40,035 nt of DNA. Source: Flavobacteriales bacterium (GTDB taxonomy: Bacteria > Bacteroidota > Bacteroidia > Flavobacteriales > Flavobacteriaceae). The notes below the pieces were generated by a model that saw nothing but the letters and a program-made list of their open reading frames with translations, did not search any database and was not told the origin of the DNA. The position numbers were made by a program, and so were the translations under genes. Location of the stretch: assembly GCA_004213995.1 (NCBI GenBank), contig SGZJ01000013.1:1-40035 (forward strand), given 5' to 3'. How positions within the stretch are numbered: position 1 is the first letter of the stretch; the number at the start of each line of letters is the position of its first letter. Positions 27,837 to 36,281 of the stretch are shown one piece after another.

Positions 27837-28469
27837 TTAAATTATTATGTGTTTTTGTGCTTATTTTTAATATATACAGTATGTAATTCTCAAAGTAATT
27901 CCGAAAAATTGAATCCTACAAAAATTGTTCTTATGGGCAACTCTATCACAGAACACTGGCAGACATACTCCCCTTTATTTTTTGAAGAAAATTCATTTCT
28001 TGTTAACAAAGGGGTTAGTGGTCAAACTTCGGTTGAAATGTTGTCTAGGTTTCAAGAAGATGTAATTAAACAAAGCCCTAAGGCCGTTTATATCTTAGCA
28101 GGTATTAATGATATAGCCCAAAATTCTGGCTATATTTCTATAGATGATATTTCAAAAAACATAATTAAAATGGGGTTACTTGCTCAAAAAAACAACATCA
28201 AGGTTGTCATATGCTCTGTATTGCCTGTAACCGAAATTATTTGGAATGAAAAAATTAAAAATGCAAATCAAAAAGTGATTGAGTTAAATCAAAAACTGAT
28301 TAGTTCTTCAAAAAAAAACAACTTTACATACCTTGATTTTTACAGTAAAATGAAAGATGAGTTAAGTTTGCTTACCTACGACGGGCTCCACCCAAACAAA
28401 AGAGGATATAAAAAGATGAGTGCAATTATAAAAAAGTCTATTGAAGAAATTATGAACAATTTTAATTAA
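27789..28469 (+). CDS. Exported SGNH/GDSL hydrolase
   Basis: A 226-aa serine esterase/acylesterase of the SGNH fold. Block I is MGNSITE with the nucleophile Ser52, block II is Gly in GVSGQT, block III is AGINDIA (Asn), and block V is DGLHPNKRGY with Asp198 and His201. A basic segment (KKSLKNTKNSKKTK) precedes a hydrophobic stretch ending VCNSQ, which reads as a signal peptide. The frame is open further upstream to 27705, inside ribE, but no ATG there is supported; ATG 27789 is chosen. Relatives often deacetylate glycans, which is only a guess here. Confidence 0.88.
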   Translation: MVKKSLKNTKNSKKTKLNYYVFLCLFLIYTVCNSQSNSEKLNPTKIVLMGNSITEHWQTYSPLFFEENSFLVNKGVSGQTSVEMLSRFQEDVIKQSPKAVYILAGINDIAQNSGYISIDDISKNIIKMGLLAQKNNIKVVICSVLPVTEIIWNEKIKNANQKVIELNQKLISSSKKNNFTYLDFYSKMKDELSLLTYDGLHPNKRGYKKMSAIIKKSIEEIMNNFN

Positions 28470-28485
28470 ATTTGAAAAAAAAACT

Positions 28486-29034
28486 ATGAAAAAAATTTTA
28501 AAATTTCTTGGGCTTATTTTACTCGCAATCGTATTATACATTGGTTATTTAATAATGAATCCTGTTAGTCCTCTCGAAAAAGTTACTTTTAAGAATAATG
28601 AATTAACTTTTGATGTTGAATACAGCAGGCCTTTTAAAAAAGACAGGCTGATTTTTGGCAATAAATCTGAGGGTGCCTTAGTTCCGTTCGGAGAATATTG
28701 GAGAACAGGAGCTAATGCTGCCACTAATTTTTCAATTAACTCAGAAATTACTATTTCAGGAATTCAATTAATGTCTGGAAAATATAGATTATATACCGTA
28801 CCAGGGGAAGAACAATGGGAAGTGTTTGTTAACTCTGAAGCTGACACTTTTTTCGCAATTACAGAGCCTGACAGTGCTAAAGATTTAATGAGTTTTACCG
28901 TTACTCCGCAACAATTGAATGAATCTGTTGAGCAATTCACTATTGACTTTATACCTTCACCCCCAGGTGGTCCTACATCTACAGGCCTTAGGCTAAGGTG
29001 GGATTTAACAGAGATTGTAATTCCGTTTAATTAA
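28486..29034 (+). CDS. DUF2911 family membrane-anchored protein
   Basis: A 182-aa protein with an N-terminal transmembrane or uncleaved signal segment (residues 4-24). The rest matches DUF2911 as I know it: VEYSRPFKKDRLIFG, PFGEYWRTGANAAT, a GKYRLYTVPGEEQWEVFVN core and an FTVTP strand. The family is common in Bacteroidota and has no assigned function. It lies 16 nt after the SGNH gene and 15 nt before the amidohydrolase, so it is part of a run of exported proteins. Confidence 0.85.
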   Translation: MKKILKFLGLILLAIVLYIGYLIMNPVSPLEKVTFKNNELTFDVEYSRPFKKDRLIFGNKSEGALVPFGEYWRTGANAATNFSINSEITISGIQLMSGKYRLYTVPGEEQWEVFVNSEADTFFAITEPDSAKDLMSFTVTPQQLNESVEQFTIDFIPSPPGGPTSTGLRLRWDLTEIVIPFN

Positions 29035-29049
29035 ATTTTATAAAGACGA

Positions 29050-30207
29050 ATGAGTTTTAAAAAGTTTTTAAAGGCATTTCTGTTTATTGTGTTGCTAACC
29101 GTAACTATTTATTTTTCTATAGATATTATTCAAAAGAAAAACAACCTGATGGACATTGAGGAATATAGTCCAAAATCATCTCTAGTTGTAGAGGAAAATC
29201 CAAGAAACAGTGCAAAGTTCCCTTTTGTAGATGTACATAGTCATCAATGGAAAATGCCAGTAATGGATTTTGCCAATCTTGTAGCTGAAATGGATAGTCT
29301 TAACATGGGTTATATGATAAATCTAAGCGGCTCCGGATTTGCTGCCTTTGCAGGTAACCAAAAACTTATGGATATAACATTAACAGAATCACTTGAAAAC
29401 GTAAAAAAACAAGGCTTTTCAAATAGGTTTGGTGTATTTGTTAATGTGGATTTTAACAAAATTGATGACGAAGATTTTGCTAAAAATAATGTTGAAATAA
29501 TCAAAGAAGCTGTTAAGCAAGGAGTTATTGGATTAAAGGTGTATAAAAACCTTGGCTTAAATTTAAAAGACGATAGTGGTGAAAGAGTAAAAGTTGATGA
29601 CAAAAGGTTAAATCCAATATGGGAAATTTGTGGAGAATTAAATATCCCTGTTCTCATACATAGCGGAGAGCCTTCACCATTTTTTGATCATATAGATAAG
29701 CATAACGAAAGATTTTTACATGCAAGGCAAAAACCTCAAAGTTTTAGAAATTCAGATGAATACCCTTCATTTGACGAGGTCATGCAAGAGCAGTATAATA
29801 TGTTTAAAAATAATCCTAACACAACTTTTATTAATGCGCATCTTGGCTGGTATGGAAATGATTTAGATAAAATGAGTGCTCAACTTGATGACCTCCCTAA
29901 TGTTTATACAGAAATTGGAGCAGTAATTGCTGAACTAGGCAGGCAGCCTATCAGAGCAAGAAAGTTTTTTGTTGAACATCAAGACAGGGTTTTATTTGGA
30001 AAAGACACTTACAAAAAAAGTGAGTTCGATGTTTATTTTAGAATCTTAGAAACAAGTGATGAATATTTTGATTACTACAGGAAAAGACATGCTCATTGGA
30101 AAATGTATGGGTTAAATTTACCTGATTCAATTTTGAAAAAGCTGTATTATAAAAATGCTAGGAAGTTATTTCCTAATATCCCTCTAGAATTATTTGAACC
30201 TAATTAG
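29050..30207 (+). CDS. Membrane-anchored amidohydrolase family protein
   Basis: A 385-aa metal-dependent hydrolase of the amidohydrolase (TIM-barrel) superfamily. The N-terminus has one hydrophobic segment (about residues 8-28), so the enzyme faces the periplasm as an anchored or exported protein. Metal-site motifs are His63-x-His65 in VDVHSHQW, GVIGLKVYKNLGL (Lys), the histidine in PVLIHSGEP and INAHLGWYG, and VLFGKDTYK near the end. This set suits the amidohydrolase_2 group of decarboxylases and lactonases. The substrate is unknown. It overlaps no neighbour and is 2 nt from the next gene. Confidence 0.85.
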   Translation: MSFKKFLKAFLFIVLLTVTIYFSIDIIQKKNNLMDIEEYSPKSSLVVEENPRNSAKFPFVDVHSHQWKMPVMDFANLVAEMDSLNMGYMINLSGSGFAAFAGNQKLMDITLTESLENVKKQGFSNRFGVFVNVDFNKIDDEDFAKNNVEIIKEAVKQGVIGLKVYKNLGLNLKDDSGERVKVDDKRLNPIWEICGELNIPVLIHSGEPSPFFDHIDKHNERFLHARQKPQSFRNSDEYPSFDEVMQEQYNMFKNNPNTTFINAHLGWYGNDLDKMSAQLDDLPNVYTEIGAVIAELGRQPIRARKFFVEHQDRVLFGKDTYKKSEFDVYFRILETSDEYFDYYRKRHAHWKMYGLNLPDSILKKLYYKNARKLFPNIPLELFEPN

Positions 30208-30209
30208 TC

Positions 30210-31244
30210 GTGAAAAAAAAACTTTTTTTATTTATATATTTAAGTTTTAATGTCACCTCTTTTTCTCAAAATTTTGAAAACCTTGAGTATTTACTTCTTG
30301 CCTCACAAGAAGATCAATCCTTGTTGTTTAAAGAATATTTAAATCCGCTAGTTACTAGCGTGAATTTTGGAATGGGAAGTGGATGGGCTAATACTGCTAA
30401 AACTCACAAGTTGCTTGGGTTTGATATTACAGTTTCCTTAAACACCTTTTTTGTTCCCTCAGATGCCAAAAAGTTTTCTACTTCTGGATTAACTAGTATC
30501 ACGTCTTCATCAGATTATTTGCCTACTGTTCTTGGTGGAAACACAAACGAAACCTTAAGCGTTTCTATAAATGATGACTCCGCTATCTTTCCTCCAAACG
30601 AATTTAGCGCTACCTTCATTGCTCCGTCTGGAATAGAAAATGATTTTTTTTTAAATATGCTAATAACTCCAAATATTCAAATTGGCTTAGGCCTTCCTTT
30701 TAAAACAGATCTTATTGTTAGGTATATTCCTACAACATCGAGTAAAAACACGAATATTGGGTTAATGGGAGTTGGGATCAAGCATGATATTTTACAACAT
30801 TTTGGACCTGTAGATAAGATACCTTTAATAGATTTGTCATTACTTCTTGCGTATAGTAATTATTCAATTGATTATGAGTTTCAAAAAACTTCAAATCTTC
30901 CTGGTGTTGGGCAAACAGCAATAATGGATATGAATAACTACAGCGCTAATATTATTTCTTCTATTGACCTAAAGCTGATAACTTTTTACGCAAGTGTTGG
31001 TTACTCAAAAGGGGTCTCTAACTTAAGCATTTTAGGCTCATATGAATTGTCCTACAATATTTCAGATACTTCAGAAGTTATTGTTTTCAATGTAGTAGAT
31101 CCTTTGAAGGTAGAATGGGAAAAAGAATCTCTAAGAGGAAATGCCGGATTAAGTTTTAACCTTCCTGGAATAAAATTATTTGCTGATTATACTTTTCAAG
31201 AATATAATTCTTTGACTGTTGGGGCTTCTATTGGAATTAGATAA
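30210..31244 (+). CDS. Exported DUF6588-like outer-membrane protein
   Basis: A 344-aa protein starting with GTG, 2 nt after the previous stop. It has a signal peptide (KKKLFLFIYLSFNVTSFSQ) and alternating hydrophobic strands to the end, compatible with a beta-barrel. The segment GSGWANTAKTHKLLGFDITVS agrees with what I remember of the DUF6588 family; I could not confirm this by search. Its role is unknown. It ends the plus-strand exported group. Confidence 0.7.
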   Translation: MKKKLFLFIYLSFNVTSFSQNFENLEYLLLASQEDQSLLFKEYLNPLVTSVNFGMGSGWANTAKTHKLLGFDITVSLNTFFVPSDAKKFSTSGLTSITSSSDYLPTVLGGNTNETLSVSINDDSAIFPPNEFSATFIAPSGIENDFFLNMLITPNIQIGLGLPFKTDLIVRYIPTTSSKNTNIGLMGVGIKHDILQHFGPVDKIPLIDLSLLLAYSNYSIDYEFQKTSNLPGVGQTAIMDMNNYSANIISSIDLKLITFYASVGYSKGVSNLSILGSYELSYNISDTSEVIVFNVVDPLKVEWEKESLRGNAGLSFNLPGIKLFADYTFQEYNSLTVGASIGIR

Positions 31245-31251
31245 TTCTTTT

Positions 31252-31704
31252 TTAAAGGTTTTTACTCCCTTTTAATTTAAATAAACTTGATAATAAAATG
31301 ATTGGCTCCCAATTCTTAGATGATGAAGAGTAAAATACGTGTCTAGTGCTTTTTGGGGTAAGTAATTTGCCGGCAACTCCGTACTCTACAATTTGATTTT
31401 TAGTTATTTTTTCTACATAATCAGTCTTGATTTGATCAGAATCATAATCTAGAAGAGTAACTGGAATTTGTTTATATCCAAGTTTTTTTAATGCAAAATA
31501 CCTATGATGCCCGTCGATAATAACAAACGACTTACTACAACATAAAATAGATGAAATGATAATATCATCATAGTTAAAAGATTCAATATACTTTATAAGT
31601 TTATCTGCTTTTTGTTCAATTATTTCTTCGTGTGTAATTATTTTTTCTACATTAATTAATTTAACTCCTTTAATAATTGATTTATCAAATTCTATTGAAT
31701 GCAT
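31252..31704 (-). CDS. ParB/sulfiredoxin-fold protein, possible free serine kinase-like
   Basis: A 150-aa protein with a ParB-like fold: residues 17-32 carry LINVEKIITHEEI, and residues 64-68 are the DGHHR motif (VIIDGHHRYFALKKLG). The spacing between the HEE (25-27) and DGHHR resembles the SerK/SbnI group of free L-serine kinases as I recall it. A PKSTRH stretch at 117-122 lies near the C-terminus. It lacks a helix-turn-helix or partition partner, so chromosome segregation is unlikely. It is convergent with the DUF6588-like gene by 7 nt and 9 nt from the sugar dehydrogenase stop. Fold is fairly sure; activity is inference. Confidence 0.7.
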   Translation of the reverse strand: MHSIEFDKSIIKGVKLINVEKIITHEEIIEQKADKLIKYIESFNYDDIIISSILCCSKSFVIIDGHHRYFALKKLGYKQIPVTLLDYDSDQIKTDYVEKITKNQIVEYGVAGKLLTPKSTRHVFYSSSSKNWEPIILLSSLFKLKGSKNL

Positions 31705-31713
31705 ATCTGTGTT

Positions 31714-33111
31714 TTATTTTAATGTCTGCAAATCTAGTTCTTTATCTGGAATTCTCAAATAGCTTTTTTGCTTGAGGTTTTCCATTTGTTTAAGCGCTTC
31801 ATTATCAAAATTTAGCTTGTCTCCATTAAAGATAACTCTCCATATTTTTCCGTTTTTTGATTCGGAAATATATAGTGATCCGTCTGGCCCTTGAGCTAAT
31901 CCCATTGGCCTGTACTTAGAATCTTTCATTTGCTTAACAAGATCTGTTCCTGTAAAACCATCTGCAAAAACTTCTAAATTTCCTGACGGTTTTCCGTTTT
32001 CAAATGGAATAAAAGCAACAATATAGCCCGCTTGTGGATATGGGCCTCTGTTGGTTGATCCGTGAAAGGCAATAAAAGCTCCATCTTTATATCTATCTGG
32101 AAATTGGCTTCCGGTATAAAACATTAAATCATTAGGCGCCCAATGAGCTGGAAGCCCCATGATAGGCTCTGCATAACCTTTTGCTTGCTGCTTTCCATCA
32201 CCTCCGTATTCAGGGGCTAACATTCTTTTATTTTTAAAGTGATCATAATAAGTATAAGGCCATCCAAAATCATCATCTTTTTTAATAAGCATAAATTCTT
32301 CAGAGGGCAAAACAGAGTTTTCCCATTTAGAATAATAATCTGGGGCATGATTGTGAAGATAGTCTCTTCCGTGATTTACCGCGTATAGATTATCCTCTTT
32401 CTTGTTCCAAGTAATACCTACAATACTTCTAAGTCCAGTAGCAAATCTAATTCCATCAGATTGTCGCTGCTCAAGTTTGTTTTCGTCAAATTTCCACACT
32501 CCACCTAGAATGTTTAATTGCGAACAGGGGAATTCTCCTTTGACAACTGCATCTGGATCTCCTGCAGTTAACCTTAGGTCTTCACATGCATTGGTAGGCG
32601 CACTAAAAGTAACATACATTCCTCCTTTATTGTCAAAGGCTAATGATTTTGCGTTGTGCCATCTAATTGGATATTCGTCTACCATAATAACCTCTGGCTT
32701 TCCTTTAGGAATAAGGTTGGTTGGATCCAGTTTTTGCCTATAAACAACTAATTCTGAGCTATAGTATAAATAATCATTATGAATTTTCATTTCCGTTGCA
32801 AACCTTCCGTCGTTTGGATAATCTCCAAATCTTTTAAAAATGTCTGCTTTACCATCTCCGTCGACATCTCTAAGTGCCATATTGCCTTTGTCTCCTGTGT
32901 CAATTCGAAGTTTAATGTAAATATCGCCGTTTGTGTTTACAGCAAGGTGTCTTGCCGGACCAACACTATCAGCGACTACTAACGCACCAAATCCTTTTGG
33001 AAGAATTAAGCCCCCATTATCTGGGTCTGTACTTGGGATATCGAAAACAGCTGTGTCCTCTGTGCAAGAAATTAAAAGTGCACTAAATAAAATAATTATT
33101 CTAATGTTCAT
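31714..33111 (-). CDS. PQQ-dependent sugar dehydrogenase-like lipoprotein
   Basis: A 465-aa beta-propeller of the glucose/sorbosone dehydrogenase group. The N-terminus is a lipoprotein signal (IIILFSALLISC, lipid-modified Cys16). Propeller signatures include GLRSIVGITWNKK, AVNHGRDYL, EEFMLIKKDDDFGWPYTYYDH, ADGFTGTDLVKQ and YRPMGLAQGPDGSLYISES. Such enzymes oxidise sugars or related compounds in the periplasm and pass electrons to the respiratory chain. The substrate is unknown. It is divergent from the ABC-F gene over 66 nt. Confidence 0.88.
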   Translation of the reverse strand: MNIRIIILFSALLISCTEDTAVFDIPSTDPDNGGLILPKGFGALVVADSVGPARHLAVNTNGDIYIKLRIDTGDKGNMALRDVDGDGKADIFKRFGDYPNDGRFATEMKIHNDYLYYSSELVVYRQKLDPTNLIPKGKPEVIMVDEYPIRWHNAKSLAFDNKGGMYVTFSAPTNACEDLRLTAGDPDAVVKGEFPCSQLNILGGVWKFDENKLEQRQSDGIRFATGLRSIVGITWNKKEDNLYAVNHGRDYLHNHAPDYYSKWENSVLPSEEFMLIKKDDDFGWPYTYYDHFKNKRMLAPEYGGDGKQQAKGYAEPIMGLPAHWAPNDLMFYTGSQFPDRYKDGAFIAFHGSTNRGPYPQAGYIVAFIPFENGKPSGNLEVFADGFTGTDLVKQMKDSKYRPMGLAQGPDGSLYISESKNGKIWRVIFNGDKLNFDNEALKQMENLKQKSYLRIPDKELDLQTLK

Positions 33112-33177
33112 AGTTTAAAGATAGTATATCTTGACTAGACTGTTTACTTTTACTAAATATCAATAAAACGCATAGGC

Positions 33178-35031
33178 TTGAATTATCTAAATGTAGAAAA
33201 CATTTCTAAATCTTATGGTGAAGTTACTCTTTTTAAGGGAATAACATTTAGTATTCATAAAGGTCAAAAAATCGCGTTTATTGCAAAAAATGGAACTGGA
33301 AAAACTTCTATACTAAAGATTATTTCAGGTGAAGACTCAAGTGATTCGGGTGATATAACATATAGAAAAAATATTGCTGTGTCTTTTCTTTCTCAAGACC
33401 CTAAATTTGATGATAGCTTAACAATTGAAGAGTCTGTTTTAAATAGCGATAACCCCATACTAAAAGTCATCGCTAACTATGAAAAAGCAATATTAAACTC
33501 TGAAGATACCGAAAGTTATCAAAAAGCATTTGAAGATATGGAGCTTTACCAGGCTTGGGATTTTGAAACACAATACAAACAAATCTTGTTTAAATTGAAG
33601 TTGGACAAAATAAATCAAAAAGTGGGAGAATTATCTGGAGGACAAAAAAAACGTCTTAGCTTGGCAAATGCTTTAATTAATAGACCTGATTTGTTAATAT
33701 TAGATGAGCCAACAAATCATTTAGATTTAGAAATGATTGAATGGCTTGAGTCTTTTTTTGCAAAAGAAAATATAACTCTTTTTATGGTTACTCACGACAG
33801 ATACTTTTTAGAGCGTGTTTGCAATGAAATTCTTGAGCTTGACCAAGGCATACTACATAGTTATAAAGGAAATTATTCATACTATCTTGATAAACGCAAA
33901 GACAGAGTAGAAAGGCAAGCTATTGAGCACGGTAAGGTCAAGCAGCTTTTTAAAAAAGAACTTTCTTGGATGCGTAAACAACCAAAAGCCAGGACAACAA
34001 AATCAAAGTCTAGGATTGATGACTTTAAGGAGATCAAGCAGCGTGCGCAGCAAAGAAGAGTTGAGCATGAAGTTCAATTAGAGCTAAACATGGAGAGGCT
34101 CGGAACTAAAATTGTTGAACTAGTTAAGGTCTCTAAATCTTTTGAAGACAAAGTTATTTTAGATCAATTTAATTATATGTTTCAAAGAGGTGAAAGAGTT
34201 GGCATAATCGGGAAAAACGGAACTGGAAAAAGTACATTTTTAGATATATTAACAGCAAAAACCACTCCAGAATCAGGAAAAATCATAATTGGAGATACAA
34301 TAAAGTTTGGGTACTACACACAAAATGGTATTGAAGTCAAATACTCTCAAAAGGTCATTGATGTAGTTAGAGATTTTGGAGATTTTATCCCCTTAAAAAA
34401 AGGAAAACAAATAAGCGCCCAGCAGCTTCTTGAAAGATTTTTGTTTAGCAGACAAAAGCAATATGACTTTGTTGAGAAATTAAGTGGCGGTGAGCGAAAA
34501 AGACTTTATTTATGTACCGTATTAATCCAAAACCCAAATTTTTTAATATTAGATGAGCCTACTAATGATTTAGACATAGTGACTCTTAACGTTTTAGAAA
34601 GTTTCTTGCTAGATTTTCCTGGATGTGTCATTGTAGTCTCTCATGACAGATATTTTATGGACAAAGTAGTTGATCATTTGCTGGTGTTTAAAGGAGAAGG
34701 AGAGGTGGAAGACTTCCCTGGAAATTACTCAGATTACAGGATATACGAAGACAGCAAGCCGGTTTTGAAAAAAGAAACAAAAAAAGACAATACATGGAAG
34801 ATTCCTCAGAAAAATAAACTAAGCTACTCTGAAGAAAAAGAGTTAAAAAATATTGAAACTAAAATCAAGTCTCTTGCTTACAAAAAAAAGGAGCTTGAAA
34901 AGGAATTTATTGATAATAGTCTGAGTCAAGACAAAATACTACTTATGTCTAAAGAGCTCGAAAAAGTTATTAATGAACTTACCAAAAAAGAAGATAGGTG
35001 GCTTGAGCTTTCATCTAAATTAGAAGAATAA
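33178..35031 (+). CDS. ABC-F family ATP-binding protein (Uup-like)
   Basis: A 617-aa soluble ABC-F ATPase that acts on ribosomes or on DNA-linked processes. There are two ABC modules. The first has AKNGTGKTS (Walker A, starting with Ala36 rather than Gly), LSGGQKKRLSLAN and LLILDEPTNHLDL. The second has GKNGTGKST, LSGGERKRLYLC and LILDEPTNDLD. A helical linker lies between them (about residues 245-310), and a charged coiled-coil tail covers the last 80 residues, as in Uup. The start is TTG at 33178. A clear terminator follows. Confidence 0.93.
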   Translation: MNYLNVENISKSYGEVTLFKGITFSIHKGQKIAFIAKNGTGKTSILKIISGEDSSDSGDITYRKNIAVSFLSQDPKFDDSLTIEESVLNSDNPILKVIANYEKAILNSEDTESYQKAFEDMELYQAWDFETQYKQILFKLKLDKINQKVGELSGGQKKRLSLANALINRPDLLILDEPTNHLDLEMIEWLESFFAKENITLFMVTHDRYFLERVCNEILELDQGILHSYKGNYSYYLDKRKDRVERQAIEHGKVKQLFKKELSWMRKQPKARTTKSKSRIDDFKEIKQRAQQRRVEHEVQLELNMERLGTKIVELVKVSKSFEDKVILDQFNYMFQRGERVGIIGKNGTGKSTFLDILTAKTTPESGKIIIGDTIKFGYYTQNGIEVKYSQKVIDVVRDFGDFIPLKKGKQISAQQLLERFLFSRQKQYDFVEKLSGGERKRLYLCTVLIQNPNFLILDEPTNDLDIVTLNVLESFLLDFPGCVIVVSHDRYFMDKVVDHLLVFKGEGEVEDFPGNYSDYRIYEDSKPVLKKETKKDNTWKIPQKNKLSYSEEKELKNIETKIKSLAYKKKELEKEFIDNSLSQDKILLMSKELEKVINELTKKEDRWLELSSKLEE

Positions 35032-35036
35032 AAAAG

Positions 35037-35059
35037 AGCCCTTAACGGGCTTTTTTTTA
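35037..35059 (+). terminator. Terminator after the ABC-F gene; also fits the minus strand
   Basis: Stem AGCCC (35037-35041), loop TTAAC, stem GGGCT (35047-35051), then T8. An A-run lies before the first arm, so the reverse strand also has a hairpin followed by T's. It can end both the ABC-F and the CDGSH-yceI transcripts. Its end overlaps the stop codon of the CDGSH gene. Confidence 0.88.
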
Positions 35060-35146
35060 TTTGTTGGAATGTGATCCATCACAATATCCATTTAAGTCAT
35101 TTGTGTTTCCACACCCACATTTGGGTTTGTTTAAATTTGTTTTCAT
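35057..35146 (-). CDS. CDGSH-type iron-sulfur miniprotein (29 aa)
   Basis: An ATG at 35146 opens a 29-codon frame ending at TAA (35057-35059). Its core reads CGCGNTNDLNGYCDGSH, with Cys10, Cys12, Cys22 and His26. The CDGSH family binds a 2Fe-2S cluster with three Cys and one His in this order. The spacing between the second and third Cys is nine residues, one more than in mitoNEET, and the conserved Pro is missing. The start is one base after the yceI stop on the same strand, so the two genes are co-transcribed and probably translationally coupled. It is unusually short for the family, with little outside the cluster-binding loop. Function is unknown. Confidence 0.72.
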   Translation of the reverse strand: MKTNLNKPKCGCGNTNDLNGYCDGSHSNK

Positions 35147-35147
35147 G

Positions 35148-35702
35148 TTAATTAAATTTAAGGTTTGCTGATAGTTCTATTTCGTTTAAAATTAATTTGT
35201 CTCCTAGGTTCTTAAAAAAACTTCCCGAAGCATACTTCACGTCATATTTAGATCTGTCAAAAACTAAGTCTGCAGTGTAGCCTTCATTACTTTTAAGAAG
35301 TGAAAAGCTTACCGGGTGGCTAATATTTTTTATAGTTAAAATTCCTGAAGCAGTGTTATTTACAACTTTTTCTATAATTAAACTGGCTACATTATGCTTG
35401 TCTACTGCAAAAAAATCGTCAGACTTCAAGTGGTTTTCTAAGCTTTTCTTGCCTTTTCCTGTTAAATCATCACATGTTAGCGATGTCATATCTACAGAAA
35501 AAACTCCACTTATAATTTTACCGTTTTCCATTAAAACATTACTGTCGCCAAATTGTAACGATCCATTATGCCCGCTTCCTGTTACCTTTTTACCTTCCCA
35601 ATTTAGTGAAGACTCAGAGATATTTAATTTGTTTTGACTGTATAATGAAGTAGTCATTATTAAAGAAAAGACAATTAAAAAAAGTTTATTTAAATTCTTC
35701 AT
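35148..35702 (-). CDS. YceI family periplasmic protein
   Basis: A 184-aa protein with a signal peptide (KLFLIVFSLIMTTSLYS, then Q). The rest is the YceI lipocalin-like barrel, which binds polyisoprenoid-type lipids in known members: SSLNWEGKKVTGSGHNGSL near the start, SVDMTSLTCDD, LKSDDFFAVDKH and FDRSKYDVKYASGSF. It is followed after one base by the CDGSH miniprotein. A second YceI-like gene lies at 37329. Substrate unknown. Confidence 0.92.
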   Translation of the reverse strand: MKNLNKLFLIVFSLIMTTSLYSQNKLNISESSLNWEGKKVTGSGHNGSLQFGDSNVLMENGKIISGVFSVDMTSLTCDDLTGKGKKSLENHLKSDDFFAVDKHNVASLIIEKVVNNTASGILTIKNISHPVSFSLLKSNEGYTADLVFDRSKYDVKYASGSFFKNLGDKLILNEIELSANLKFN

Positions 35703-35793
35703 GCAAAAAATTTTTACTGTTAGAAAAAGCTAAACTACATATAAATCTTAGAAAAAATTATAACTTAACATTTAATTAAGTTTTATCAATAGC

Positions 35794-35886
35794 ATGTTTA
35801 AAAAGAATAAAAGAAAAAAAACAACAAATATCTGGATGTTTGTTGTTTTGTTGTTTATAATATATGTTATTTATAAAGTTCTTTAA
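35794..35886 (+). CDS. Possible small membrane peptide (30 aa)
   Basis: An ATG frame of 30 codons encodes a strongly basic N-terminus (MFKKNKRKKTTN) followed by about 17 hydrophobic residues (IWMFVVLLFIIYVIYKV). This is the layout of a single-pass N-in membrane peptide. It ends 11 nt before the cupin start, so they could share a transcript. AT-rich DNA can make such frames by chance. No ribosome site was recognised. Confidence 0.4.
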   Translation: MFKKNKRKKTTNIWMFVVLLFIIYVIYKVL

Positions 35887-35897
35887 AATCAATAATT

Positions 35898-36272
35898 ATG
35901 AAAAAGGTTGAGTCAATTAATTTAATGGATAAGTTCTCTTTGTTCACAAAACAATGGACTCCACAGATTATAGGAGAATTAAATGGACAGTATGTGAAAA
36001 TCTGTAAACTTAAGGATGACTTTGTGTGGCATGCTCATGAAAATGAGGACGAGCTGTTCATGGTTATTAAAGGAACCTTATTTATAGATTTTCGTGATGG
36101 AAGAACCGTTAAAATAAAAGAGGGGGAAATATTAATAGTACCCAAAGGAGTTGAGCATAGGCCCCACACAAATGGAGAAATTGTTTATAATCTTCTTTTT
36201 GAGCCTAAGTCTACTGAGCACACCGGTGGGGTAAAAACTCCTTTGGAGGCAAAAAATTTAAAGTGGATTTAG
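35898..36272 (+). CDS. Cupin domain protein
   Basis: A 124-aa small cupin. Metal-binding motif 1 is WHAHENEDELFMVIKGTL (His, His, Glu) and motif 2 is PKGVEHRPHT. Cupins of this size act as isomerases, dioxygenases or binding proteins; no specific substrate is suggested. It is soluble and probably cytoplasmic. It is convergent with the pterin dehydratase gene over 9 nt. Confidence 0.88.
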   Translation: MKKVESINLMDKFSLFTKQWTPQIIGELNGQYVKICKLKDDFVWHAHENEDELFMVIKGTLFIDFRDGRTVKIKEGEILIVPKGVEHRPHTNGEIVYNLLFEPKSTEHTGGVKTPLEAKNLKWI

Positions 36273-36281
36273 AAAATTCTT

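Noticed and set aside
31252-31704. Chromosome partition ParB / parS locus
   Set aside because: The protein is only 150 aa, lacks a helix-turn-helix and has no ParA neighbour; no parS-like repeat was seen.
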